Assembly: GCF_051851555.1 (NCBI RefSeq)
Contig: NZ_JBPDVH010000005.1
Location: forward strand, 1 to 64,000
Reading direction: 5' to 3'
Length of the DNA stretch: 64,000 nucleotides
DNA from: Lonepinella sp051851555
GTDB taxonomy: Bacteria > Pseudomonadota > Gammaproteobacteria > Enterobacterales > Pasteurellaceae
Part shown: piece after piece, positions 40,829 to 47,911 of the stretch
Layout of the letters: the number at the start of each line of letters is the position of its first letter
Numbering within the stretch: position 1 is the stretch's first letter
Translations under genes and position numbers: made by a program
The notes under the pieces: generated by a model
The model's database searches: none
Told to the model about the DNA's origin: nothing
Seen by the model: only the letters and a program-made list of their open reading frames with translations

Positions 40829-41387
40829 TAGTTTTTTCATGCCAAATTCTATTGTTGATGAATACATGTCGCAATTATCTGATCAAGAATTAAGAATCGT
40901 CACCGTATATTATCGTTATTGTGGCGTTCCTCCTGATGAAGTTCTGGAAGAACTTGGAGTATCAGAAGATATATTTAATAAAGCATTATATGAATGCGGG
41001 ATTTTATCCGATTCTTACGCAAAAGAATTACTGAAAGATATGATTGATGAATATAGTGATGTCATTAAGCATTTTTGGCGTTATGGTGATGGATATGGTA
41101 GTGAGATTCTGGAAGTTATATCAAATGAATTAGATTTAGATACTCGCTATAAACATAGAAATGCCGATAACATAATTAAACCTAAAAAACAAAAAATACC
41201 CAATCGTTTAAGAAAACAGGTTTTTGAACGTGATGAATATAGATGTGTTTCTTGCGGTACTCACCTTGATTTAACCTGCGATCATATTCACCCAGAATCT
41301 AAAGGTGGAGAAACCACACTAGATAATTTACAAACAATGTGCCGTTCTTGCAATTCACGCAAAGGAACTAAGGTAGAAATACAATGA
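40818..41387 (+). CDS. HNH endonuclease in the early operon
   Basis: The 189-residue protein ends in a complete HNH module: RKQVFERDEYRCVSCGTHLD, TCDHIHPESKGG, TTLDNLQTMCRSCNSRKGTK, with two CxxC zinc pairs. AAGGAG precedes ATG 40818. The N-terminal 115 residues are helical (LSDQELRIVTVYYRYCG) and unassigned. It is next to the replication genes. Confidence 0.85.
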   Translation: MFVDSFFMPNSIVDEYMSQLSDQELRIVTVYYRYCGVPPDEVLEELGVSEDIFNKALYECGILSDSYAKELLKDMIDEYSDVIKHFWRYGDGYGSEILEVISNELDLDTRYKHRNADNIIKPKKQKIPNRLRKQVFERDEYRCVSCGTHLDLTCDHIHPESKGGETTLDNLQTMCRSCNSRKGTKVEIQ

Positions 41388-42220
41388 GATTTTCCACATA
41401 CATTAATAACCAGAAATGCCTTGAATGGGGCTTAAATGCTAATCAGGGGGCATTATTTGATTTGCTTAATCAGGCAAGTTCTTGGGCAAAAGAAATTGTT
41501 GTTGACGGTGCGGTTTTTTATTGGGTTTCTCGAAGTGCAATAATTGAACAATTACCATTGTTTTATAGCAAAAAAGATACTGTTTATCGTCACTTTATTG
41601 ATTTGAAACAAAAGGGATTGATTGAATATTGCAAAATTGATGGTCAAGATTTAATCCGTTTAACTGAAAAGGGTAAGGATTGGAACAGCTTTAACTCGGA
41701 AATAGATCCGAAAAACTCGGAAATAGATCCGAAAAACTCGGAAATAGATCCGAAAAACTCGGATTCAAATCCGACAGATAAATATATAAATAATAATATA
41801 AATAAAAATATAAATAAAAACTCCCCCTTACCCCCAAATGGGGAATCTGCTAACGCAGAGGACGACGGGCCGCCGTTGGCAGAGAAATCATCTTTGCCTA
41901 AAAATAAAAAACTGAGCGTGGATTACGCTGGGATTGTGGTTGAATTTAATGATTGTGTGGAAGATACCCCAATCTCACAAGTCCGAGTGTTGAACGACAA
42001 ACGACGGCGACAGATACTCAGCCTTGCCAAACTGCTCAATCAGCAATTCGGCACCTGTGACGTGGAGACGTTTAGAAATTATTTTAATGATTTCTTGCGA
42101 CAGGTCAGTGCCAGAAAAGACCGGTTTTATTTCGGTGGTGGCAAAACTGGTTGGGTCGCCAATTTCGATTATGTGATGCGTGCGGAGACGTTCACCAAGA
42201 CACTTGAGGATTCGCTATGA
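41384..42220 (+). CDS. Phage replication initiator (O-like)
   Basis: The 278-residue protein has a winged-helix N-terminus (LNANQGALFDLLNQASSW, RSAIIEQLPLFYSKKDTVYRHFIDLKQKGLIEY). Its middle repeats NSEIDPK three times, followed by an Asn/Lys-rich linker; the C-terminal domain presumably contacts the helicase. Overlaps of 4 bp with both neighbours (HNH before, DnaB after) indicate one operon. The repeated part is encoded by DNA iterons, as in lambda O. Confidence 0.8.
   Translation: MRFSTYINNQKCLEWGLNANQGALFDLLNQASSWAKEIVVDGAVFYWVSRSAIIEQLPLFYSKKDTVYRHFIDLKQKGLIEYCKIDGQDLIRLTEKGKDWNSFNSEIDPKNSEIDPKNSEIDPKNSDSNPTDKYINNNINKNINKNSPLPPNGESANAEDDGPPLAEKSSLPKNKKLSVDYAGIVVEFNDCVEDTPISQVRVLNDKRRRQILSLAKLLNQQFGTCDVETFRNYFNDFLRQVSARKDRFYFGGGKTGWVANFDYVMRAETFTKTLEDSL
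41693..41820. repeat. Predicted phage replication origin: 21-bp iterons plus AT-rich tract
   Basis: The repeats at 41693-41713, 41714-41734 and 41735-41755 are identical (AACTCGGAAATAGATCCGAA + A), and a degenerate fourth follows at 41756-41776. Each contains the dyad TCGGA-N6-TCCGA. An almost pure A/T stretch (41777-41820) lies directly downstream. Iterons plus AT-rich unwinding element inside the initiator gene is the lambda ori design. Confidence 0.82.
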
Positions 42221-43593
42221 CAAACCCTAAAAATATTCAATCCGTGACCTTTGAGGTGGAATTTAGCGTGGTTGGCTCGTTATTGCTTGGTGGCTTAACC
42301 GCAGCCGCTCGTGATGTATTGACATGGCTTATGCCTGAGATGTTTGCTACGGCCAATTTACGGTTTATGTACGAGGCGATTCAGCGTCAAGCCTTGCAAG
42401 ACAACGTGATTGATATTGTGTTGCTGAATTCGGATTATGGTCAGGACTTGGCCATGTTGGCGGATATTACACGCAAGACACCGAGTGCCGCCAATTTGGA
42501 CGGTTATGCGGAGAAAGTACGGTTATTTCACCAACGCCGCAAAGCTCAGGAAATTATCTTGAAAGTGGCGGATGAATTAAACCGTTCTCGTGACGATAAA
42601 CTGGACGAGATTACCACACAAGGGTTGGCAGAGTTAAGCAAGTTGCTTGTCCGTGACGGCAAGGTGTTGCCAGTGGCCATGTCGAGCTTGTTAAACGGTT
42701 ATGTAGATTTGATGGAAAAACGCAGTCAGCCGAGCTACAAAGAGCAGTTGTTGTTTACTGGGGTGACTTGTTTAGACGATAAACTTTGTGGCATTGGAGA
42801 CACGGATATTTGCATTGTGGCCGGTCGTGCGGGGAATGGTAAAACCGAAACGGCGATTACGTTCACGAAAAATATTATTACCCAAGGCGGAGCAGTGTTG
42901 TTTTTCTCGTTGGAAATGAGCCGTGAGCAGATTATGGACAGAATGATTGCTAGTGTGAGCGGTGTGAGTTCGGTGCGATTGCGTAACCCAACATGGATGA
43001 CGAACACGGATTATTCTGCGGTTGGCCAAGCGATTACGATTTTGCAAGATAAGCCGTTTTTCATTGTGGATAAAAGCGGTTTAACCGTGGACGATATTTT
43101 GGCTATTGCAGAACGGCATATTCAGGAACACGGCAAGCCGAAAGCCATTATGATTGATTATGTGGGCTTGATTCGTCACGGCAAATTAGACGGCAGAATT
43201 AACCGCACTTATCAAATCGGGGAAACCATGGAGCGGTTAAAAACGTTCTGCAAAGACCAACATTGCCCGATTGTGTTGTTGGCCCAGTTAAACCGTAATG
43301 CTGACGGCAGTCGCCCAAGCAATGGCGATTTACGTGATAGTGGTAGTCTGGAGCAAGATGCAAGCCAAATTATTATGGTGCATAACAAACGCAACAAAGA
43401 GGACGGCGAGCCGAATCAATATACCGAATGGATTGTGACCAAAAACCGCTTTGGCACGGTGGGAACGGTGTATGTGGAATTTAAGCAAGGGCAGTTTATC
43501 GAATGCGACCAGCGAATGGCCCAAGAGGCGTTAAATGAACAGCCAAGCGGCAAGAAGAATTTTACTAAAGATTATTCGGGGAGAGGGAATTAA
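42217..43593 (+). CDS. Replicative DNA helicase (DnaB type)
   Basis: The 458-residue phage DnaB has an N-terminal helical domain (EFSVVGSLLLGG, MFATANLRFMYEAIQRQ), then the RecA-like motor: Walker A VAGRAGNGKTETAITF, LFFSLEMSREQIMDRM, Walker B AIMIDYVGLI and the DnaB motif LAQLNRNADG...LRDSGSLEQDASQIIMVHN. It should be loaded at the iteron origin by the O-like protein. Confidence 0.95.
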   Translation: MTNPKNIQSVTFEVEFSVVGSLLLGGLTAAARDVLTWLMPEMFATANLRFMYEAIQRQALQDNVIDIVLLNSDYGQDLAMLADITRKTPSAANLDGYAEKVRLFHQRRKAQEIILKVADELNRSRDDKLDEITTQGLAELSKLLVRDGKVLPVAMSSLLNGYVDLMEKRSQPSYKEQLLFTGVTCLDDKLCGIGDTDICIVAGRAGNGKTETAITFTKNIITQGGAVLFFSLEMSREQIMDRMIASVSGVSSVRLRNPTWMTNTDYSAVGQAITILQDKPFFIVDKSGLTVDDILAIAERHIQEHGKPKAIMIDYVGLIRHGKLDGRINRTYQIGETMERLKTFCKDQHCPIVLLAQLNRNADGSRPSNGDLRDSGSLEQDASQIIMVHNKRNKEDGEPNQYTEWIVTKNRFGTVGTVYVEFKQGQFIECDQRMAQEALNEQPSGKKNFTKDYSGRGN

Positions 43594-44141
43594 TGGCAGA
43601 ACAAGATTTGATTATTTCAAAACAACGAGTGAAAGATTTTGGTGAAGTGTTTACGCCAACGAAAATTGTGAAAGCAATGTTGGATATGGTTTACGACAAT
43701 TGTCTTAATCATCGTACTACGTTTTATGAGCCATCTTGTGGAATTGGGAATTTTTTAGTGGAGATTTTAAATCGTAAGCTGTGGTTTATTATTGAAGACA
43801 GGGAAACAGATCCTGAATTAACAGCTATGTTTTATGAAAGCCTAGGATCGCTTTATGGTGTGGATATTCAAGAAGACAATGTTTTAGAGTGCCGTTCACG
43901 TTTGAAAGAATTATTTGTTGAATTGGCAAAAGTCGCCAAGGTGAATCTGAATTATGAGTTGGTTGATATTATTTTATCTAGCAATATCCGTTGTGCGAAT
44001 GCGTTAAATGATACTGTGGCATTTGCTAGAGTATTAGTCGATGATGAATATGAAAATATGACTTTAGGTTATTACCTATGGGATTTAAAAGCCTGTACAA
44101 GTCAGTTTTTCATGACTGTTGGGTATCAGTTTCGGGTTTAA
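43593..44141 (+). CDS. DNA methylase-like protein lacking the catalytic motif
   Basis: The 182-residue protein begins like N6-adenine methylases: FGEVFTPTKIVKAMLDMVYD, then SAM-binding motif I (TTFYEPSCGIGNFLVEIL, residues about 43-60). No NPPY/DPPY motif is found later, and the protein is far shorter than active enzymes. It may bind SAM or DNA without catalysis, or be a truncated enzyme. It shares one base with the dnaB stop and precedes ninB. Confidence 0.7.
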   Translation: MAEQDLIISKQRVKDFGEVFTPTKIVKAMLDMVYDNCLNHRTTFYEPSCGIGNFLVEILNRKLWFIIEDRETDPELTAMFYESLGSLYGVDIQEDNVLECRSRLKELFVELAKVAKVNLNYELVDIILSSNIRCANALNDTVAFARVLVDDEYENMTLGYYLWDLKACTSQFFMTVGYQFRV

Positions 44142-44150
44142 GGGTAGCGA

Positions 44151-44579
44151 ATGGCGAATCAACAATATTTCCTACGCTCCGAGCAAGTGCGGTAAAATTT
44201 AATTGAGTTTATCCGCACGTTGCCCATTGATGATAAAAAGCCGTCAGTGGTGCAGATTAAGCCGATTACTCGTAACCTTGAACAGAATGCTAAGTTCCAT
44301 GCAATGTGCCAAGACGTGGCGAATCAGTGCGAATTTCACGGTAGAAAGCTCAGTATGGAGCAATGGAAAGTGTTGTTTATTTCTGCTCACGCACAAGCCA
44401 CTAAACAGGGCTTTGAGATTGTGGCAGGGTTAGAGGGGGAATTTGTCAATATTCGGGAAAGTTCAGCACAAATGAGCGTTAGCCGTATGGCGAGTTTGAT
44501 TGAATATGTAACCAGTTGGGGCGTTGAAAATAGGGTACGGTTTAATGATTGGAAGTGGGTTCCTGAACGGTGGAAATAA
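44151..44579 (+). pseudogene. NinB-like recombination protein interrupted by a stop within an uptake signal
   Basis: ATG 44151 encodes MANQQYFLRSEQVR, then TAA (44193-44195), and the same frame continues NLIEFIRTLPIDDKKPSVVQ and TRNLEQNAKFHAMCQDVANQ, the NinB family body (ssDNA-binding recombination factor). The stop lies at the end of the uptake signal AAGTGCGGT (44185-44193): a CAA codon would give AAGTGCGGC. A restart at TTG 44220 could make a 119-residue N-terminally shortened protein. Confidence 0.75.
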
Positions 44580-44650
44580 TGATTGATATGTTAGAGATGT
44601 TGGTGTTTTTAACTTGCCTTTCCTTAGCGGTGGCGGTGTTGTGGCTATAA
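44579..44650 (+). CDS. Tiny hydrophobic peptide (23 aa) overlapping the ninB stop
   Basis: The start overlaps the ninB stop as TAATG; the product is MIDMLEMLVFLTCLSLAVAV then LWL, a single membrane span. A terminator follows at once. The coupled start supports translation, but such short hydrophobic frames also occur by chance. Confidence 0.4.
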   Translation: MIDMLEMLVFLTCLSLAVAVLWL

Positions 44651-44676
44651 AAAACCGCACCGAAGTGCGGTTGATT
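44651..44676. terminator. Bidirectional uptake-signal terminator
   Basis: AACCGCAC-CGAA-GTGCGGTT with AAAAAA before and GATTT after. It lies between the plus-strand ninB segment and the end of the minus-strand KilA-N gene at 44682. Confidence 0.8.
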
Positions 44677-44681
44677 TAGGG

Positions 44682-45401
44682 TTAGTTTTGGGGCAAGGCG
44701 TAGTTTTTAACTGGTCTTGGGGTTTGATTTGATAGGCGTACCGCATTGGCAATGCCTTTTACTTTGAACTCTCTTAGGGTTTTGAGAGCGTTGTATTTAA
44801 AAGGTTCGTCAATCGGGTCGACTTCTAAATCTTCTAGCATTGGTTCAAGAATACGTTTCATTAGCCCTAAATTGTTGGCGTATTCGTGAGCGTGTGTATA
44901 AGCCGTGACGGCGAAAGTAGAGCCGATAGCTCGCAATGGTTCTTCTAAGTCTGAGAGTAGATTTAGGGTGTTATACAAGGCGAACCAGTGAGCGGCAAAT
45001 TGCAACCATTCGCTTTCGGTTAATGCTCGATAAAGCAATGGTTCGGGTTTGGGTGTTGGCAGTGTAGGTTGTTTGGGTTGAGATTCCATTTGATTTAAGA
45101 ATACTTGTAGCACAGTTAAATGAAATTTGGAACTTACCCAAGCAGCATAGGCGATAACGAGTTCTTTACAGACCCAGTAGCCACGAATTGTTAAATCTGT
45201 TCCACCACGAATAATTTTACTAGCCACCAAATTTGGTGTTTGGCTATTTATCTCGGTAATAAGATCTTTTGTCTGTTCATTACGCATAAAGCGGAATGGT
45301 GAATGTTTATCTTCAGCACCACTTGCACGATGAAGATCGTTTAGAGAATAAAGATTATCAATAGTACGAATTGAAGTGTTGAGAATGGTTAAATGTGACA
45401 T
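44682..45401 (-). CDS. KilA-N/antirepressor-like protein, copy 3
   Basis: The 239-residue protein is similar to copy 1 along its whole length: IRTIDNLYSLNDLHRASGAE, VCKELVIAYAAWVSSKFHLT, ALTESEWLQFAAHWFALYNTLNLLSDLEEPLRAIG, and the same ending PRPVKNYALPQN. It is inserted against the rightward early operon and is controlled by its own promoter and C4-like RNA. The C4-like loop matches CTCAAAAAATTACAAG just before the ATG. Confidence 0.82.
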   Translation of the reverse strand: MSHLTILNTSIRTIDNLYSLNDLHRASGAEDKHSPFRFMRNEQTKDLITEINSQTPNLVASKIIRGGTDLTIRGYWVCKELVIAYAAWVSSKFHLTVLQVFLNQMESQPKQPTLPTPKPEPLLYRALTESEWLQFAAHWFALYNTLNLLSDLEEPLRAIGSTFAVTAYTHAHEYANNLGLMKRILEPMLEDLEVDPIDEPFKYNALKTLREFKVKGIANAVRLSNQTPRPVKNYALPQN

Positions 45402-45448
45402 AAGAAATCCTTGTAATTTTTTGAGTAATAAACCCTACGAAATAGGGT

Positions 45449-45524
45449 GATCGAGTGGCTCAAAAGCCTACAAGAAGCTGGACGTATTCCCCTTTCGGGT
45501 ATTGTATTAGTCGCCCACTCGATC
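45449..45524 (-). ncRNA. C4-like antisense RNA element, locus 3 (76 nt)
   Basis: GATCGAG...CTCGATC closes a 76-nt element whose core (GGGCGACTAATACAATACCC..., GGGGAATACGTCCAGC) is nearly identical to locus 2. CTTGTA-ggc-TTTTGAG (45474-45459) is complementary to CTCAAAA...TACAAG (45425-45410), which includes the ribosome-binding site (ACAAGG) of the KilA-N gene. Confidence 0.8.
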
Positions 45525-45554
45525 ATAGATTAAATTGTTTTACCATTTTTTAGA

Positions 45555-45586
45555 TATAAAAAAACCGCAAAGGATTTCGGTTGCGG
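45555..45586 (-). terminator. Terminator-like hairpin in leader, locus 3
   Basis: CCGCAA...TTTGCGG followed by seven T residues on the minus strand, between promoter and C4-like element, as at loci 1 and 2. Confidence 0.7.
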
Positions 45587-45620
45587 ATTACCGCTTGTAA
45601 GGTTTTGAGACCTGTTAAAA

Positions 45621-45649
45621 AGAGTAAACGAAAAAATTATGGGTGTCAA
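45621..45649 (-). promoter_or_regulatory. Promoter of C4-like locus 3
   Basis: TTGACA (45649-45644), 17 bp, TACTCT (45626-45621) on the minus strand. The -35 box is consensus, the -10 box weaker. Confidence 0.65.
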
Positions 45650-45664
45650 TAGGGGAGATGAAAA

Positions 45665-45898
45665 ATGAAAAAAGTAATTGTTGAAATTAAGATGACGATT
45701 GATGGACAAACTTTCTCACGAGAATTTAGTGATGAATTTTCTGTGGATGAGTTGCTTTCAATGGAGCGACCGCAACGTCGGTTTGATTATTGGTGCAGAG
45801 ATATTGCTGTTTATTTTAATCAGCGAGAATTTAAGAAAAAAGCCCGATCTTTAGACATAGATCAGACTTTTACTGACGAACTGAAACAGCGTTTATAG
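45665..45898 (+). CDS. Hypothetical phage protein (77 aa)
   Basis: MKKVIVEIKMTIDGQTFSRE starts at 45665 with AGGGGAGA upstream. It has an N-terminal beta hairpin and a helical, basic C-terminus (YFNQREFKKKARSLDIDQTF). It is the first gene of the nuclease-rusA-Q segment. No family recognised. Confidence 0.65.
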   Translation: MKKVIVEIKMTIDGQTFSREFSDEFSVDELLSMERPQRRFDYWCRDIAVYFNQREFKKKARSLDIDQTFTDELKQRL

Positions 45899-45906
45899 GG
45901 TGAGCA

Positions 45907-46194
45907 ATGACAATAAATCTAAGAAAAGAGGCCAAAGGCCGTGAGTGCCAAGTACGATTATTCGGTGTGTGTAATGGCAATCCTGAAACCGTGGTATTGG
46001 CTCATTATCGTATGGCGGGCTTAAATGGTATGGGGCAAAAGCCGAATGATATTTTCGGGGCGTGGTGTTGCAGTAGCTGCCACGACGAATGCGACCGTCG
46101 AACAAGAAAACTGGAAACGGATTTTGTACGATTAGCTCATGCTGAGGGTGTATTTCGTACACAAGCGATTTTGCAGCGAGAGGGGAAACTATGA
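45907..46194 (+). CDS. DUF1364 / YbcO-like nuclease
   Basis: The 95-residue protein shows the DUF1364 pattern: LRKEAKGRECQVRLFGVCNG, VVLAHYRMAGLNGMGQKPND, AWCCSSCHDECDRRTR. The cysteines and histidines form a metal-bound HNH-like site. YbcO of the E. coli DLP12 prophage is a structural relative. It is coupled to rusA, suggesting DNA processing. Confidence 0.85.
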   Translation: MTINLRKEAKGRECQVRLFGVCNGNPETVVLAHYRMAGLNGMGQKPNDIFGAWCCSSCHDECDRRTRKLETDFVRLAHAEGVFRTQAILQREGKL

Positions 46195-46547
46195 GCGAAT
46201 GGGTCGAAATCACCTTGCCTTATCCGCCTAGTGTGAATACCTATTGGCGACATACGAGAGATGGACGGCATTATATTTCAGAGAAAGGGAAAGCCTTTCA
46301 GGCAAGCTGTAAACAAGCCTGTGAGCCGTTTAAGTTGATAAAAGGCAATGTGTCTATTGATATTTTGATGTTTCCGCCTGATAAGCGAAAGCGTGATGTG
46401 GATAATATTTTGAAAGCGTTGTTAGATGGGTTGACTCATTCAGGGATTATTGAAGATGATAGCCTGATTGTTGATTTACGAGTGCGAAAGCAGTTAGTGG
46501 TACGTGATGGTGGGATGATTAGAATGCGGATTGAGGCGGTAGTATGA
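46191..46547 (+). CDS. rusA: Holliday junction resolvase RusA
   Basis: The 118-residue RusA starts MSEWVEITLPYPPSVNTYWR. The catalytic aspartates are in PPDKRKRDVDNILKALLDGL and the DDSLIVDLRVRK segment. It cleaves four-way junctions formed during phage recombination or replication. It overlaps both neighbours by 4 bp. Confidence 0.94.
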   Translation: MSEWVEITLPYPPSVNTYWRHTRDGRHYISEKGKAFQASCKQACEPFKLIKGNVSIDILMFPPDKRKRDVDNILKALLDGLTHSGIIEDDSLIVDLRVRKQLVVRDGGMIRMRIEAVV

Positions 46548-46933
46548 GTTTTAAAGACGTTTGTATTCAATGGGGTTATTGGGCCACGCCACGATTAGGT
46601 ACAGAATATCCGAATTTGTCGGTGAGTATTCCTGTTCCGCCAGTGATGAAATCAAGGAGAGTGGTACCGATTAAGGACGAGTTGGCAATGGAGATTGACC
46701 GTTGTGTTTGCGTGATGAAAAAGGTGACACCTGAGTTGTATGATTTGTTTATGGCGACTTATGCGTATCGGTTGCCAGTGTATGATTTGCGGAATAAGTA
46801 TAAGGTGGTGACGCAAAGGGGGATTTTAACGAGATTTGGATTGAGTGATAGAACATATCGTTACCACATTCGAACGGCTGAAACGAGTTTAAAATTGATG
46901 TTGCATTGTCATCAATGTGTGATGTTGGCATAA
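46544..46933 (+). CDS. Late antiterminator Q-like protein
   Basis: The 129-residue protein (MSFKDVCIQWGYWATPRLGT) has a C-terminal HTH-like LTRFGLSDRTYRYHIRTAETSL, typical of the lambdoid Q family related to PF06530. It should modify RNA polymerase at the late promoter just downstream, allowing expression of lysis and virion genes. Confidence 0.8.
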   Translation: MSFKDVCIQWGYWATPRLGTEYPNLSVSIPVPPVMKSRRVVPIKDELAMEIDRCVCVMKKVTPELYDLFMATYAYRLPVYDLRNKYKVVTQRGILTRFGLSDRTYRYHIRTAETSLKLMLHCHQCVMLA

Positions 46934-46950
46934 ATAGATTAAAAAATTCC

Positions 46951-46979
46951 TTGCACTTTATTGTAGGAATTCCTATAAT
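46951..46979 (+). promoter_or_regulatory. Strong promoter downstream of Q
   Basis: TTGCAC (46951-46956), exactly 17 bp, TATAAT (46974-46979). It is placed like lambda pR' directly after Q, and also serves the Ibs-like peptide gene. A hairpin CTAGCA...TGCTAG and a CCCCAC...GTGGGG stem follow in the leader. Confidence 0.85.
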
Positions 46980-47002
46980 AATCACATCTAGCAAGGGTGC
47001 TA

Positions 47003-47153
47003 GATACAGTAAACCCCACGCTGTGTAGAGTGGGGCTTACAAAGGAATTAAGAGATGTACACTAAAATCTTTCTCTTAATTGTCTTGTTGATGTTGGTAA
47101 TGCCAGCATATTAGAGACAATCCAAAGGGGCGATGTAGGAGTTGCCCCTGCGG
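47003..47153 (-). ncRNA. Sib-like antisense RNA, prophage copy
   Basis: On the minus strand TTGCTT (47188-47183), 17 bp, TAATAT (47165-47160) starts RNA near 47153. CCCCAC (47035-47030) / GTGGGG (47019-47014) followed by TTTACTG ends it near 47003. The RNA of about 150 nt covers the peptide gene on the plus strand. The architecture is the same as in the three chromosomal units. Confidence 0.72.
47055..47114 (+). CDS. Ibs-like type I toxin peptide, prophage copy (19 aa)
   Basis: ATG 47055 to TAG 47114 gives MYTKIFLLIVLLMLVMPAY. It has the same length, hydrophobic core and -PAY/-SAY ending as Ibs peptides, but clearly different residues from the three chromosomal copies. AAGGA lies 8 bp upstream. 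It is transcribed from the strong promoter after Q and countered by an antisense RNA. It may add a membrane-damaging or addiction function to the phage. Confidence 0.72.
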   Translation: MYTKIFLLIVLLMLVMPAY

Positions 47154-47200
47154 TTTCCAATATTAACTAAGTGCGGCAGAAAAAGCAAGGGATTTTTATT

Positions 47201-47380
47201 ATGGCAATGACATTAGCAGAAATTCAAAAACGTTCAGAAGAAAAACGTGGCATTAAGAATAAGTCGTTTAAGTTGAATATAGAAACGATTTCGTTGATTG
47301 AAATGTTATCAGTAAAGACAGGTTTACCACAAAATCAATTGATTACAAAATTAGTGAAAGAATTTGCAGAAAAAATGTAA
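47201..47380 (+). CDS. Ribbon-helix-helix-like phage protein (59 aa)
   Basis: MAMTLAEIQKRSEEKRGIKN..., with KSFKLNIETISLIEMLSVKTGLPQNQLITKLV, resembles a CopG/RHH DNA-binding domain. The first codons overlap the region of the antisense promoter of the Ibs-like unit, so its product could regulate that promoter. This is inference only. Confidence 0.6.
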   Translation: MAMTLAEIQKRSEEKRGIKNKSFKLNIETISLIEMLSVKTGLPQNQLITKLVKEFAEKM

Positions 47381-47464
47381 AAAAGTGTTGTAATCGGTGC
47401 AGGGAAGTTGTATGATTCTAGCTATAGTGCGGTTTTTGCATTTTAAACGCACGAAAGAATTTAC

Positions 47465-47499
47465 AGCCCTGAGCAGAGATGCTTGGGGCTTTTTGTTTT
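47465..47499 (+). terminator. Terminator before the late HNH gene
   Basis: AGCCC...GGGGCT followed by TTTTTG, enclosing GAGCAGAGATGCT. Q-modified polymerase would read through it. Confidence 0.65.
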
Positions 47500-47509
47500 G
47501 GGTAAATTT

Positions 47510-47755
47510 ATGGCAACTAAAAAGAAACGAGATTACAAAAAAGAATATCGGGAATACCACGGTAAACCAGAGCAGGTTGCCAACCGTGCGAAACGTAATC
47601 AAGCACGTCGAGAGATGGAAAAGGAAGTAGGTAAGTCAGCATTGAAAGGAAAAGAAGTTGACCATAAGCGTCCCTTATCCAAAGGGGGCAGTAATGCAAG
47701 GGGTAATTTGCAAGTGTTATCCCGTACCGCCAATCGAAAGAAAGGCAATAAATAG
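47510..47755 (+). CDS. HNH endonuclease next to terminase
   Basis: The 81-residue protein MATKKKRDYKKEYREYHGKP... has the HNH-like GKEVDHKRPLSKGGSNARGNLQVLSRTANRKKG. HNH proteins beside terminase genes assist genome cutting in cos and some pac phages. ATG 47510 was chosen over the upstream start at 47483, which reads through a terminator. Confidence 0.8.
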   Translation: MATKKKRDYKKEYREYHGKPEQVANRAKRNQARREMEKEVGKSALKGKEVDHKRPLSKGGSNARGNLQVLSRTANRKKGNK

Positions 47756-47864
47756 CAAGGCGTGGCAGGGAGCAGGTAGTTAAGATGATTTTACAGTGAA
47801 GAGCCTTGCTACCTTGCTATGCTAACCAACAAAAACCAACTGTGTAACGACCGCAGTTTGTTTT

Positions 47865-47890
47865 AGGCGACTGAAAGGTCGCCTTTTTTA
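47865..47890 (+). terminator. Terminator upstream of the late structural block
   Basis: AGGCGAC-TGAAAG-GTCGCCT followed by TTTTTAA, a strong intrinsic terminator. It suits a Q-dependent late control point. Confidence 0.85.
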
Positions 47891-47911
47891 ATTCAGAGAG
47901 AAAAGTGTGTA

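Noticed and set aside
44651..44676. Inverted uptake-signal pairs as novel regulatory repeats
   Set aside because: Opposed uptake signals acting as intrinsic terminators are well known in Haemophilus; each is listed as a terminator instead.
47397..47630. Plus-strand frame starting MILAIVRFLHFKRT
   Set aside because: It runs through a terminator and out of frame into the HNH gene. No ribosome-binding site was seen.
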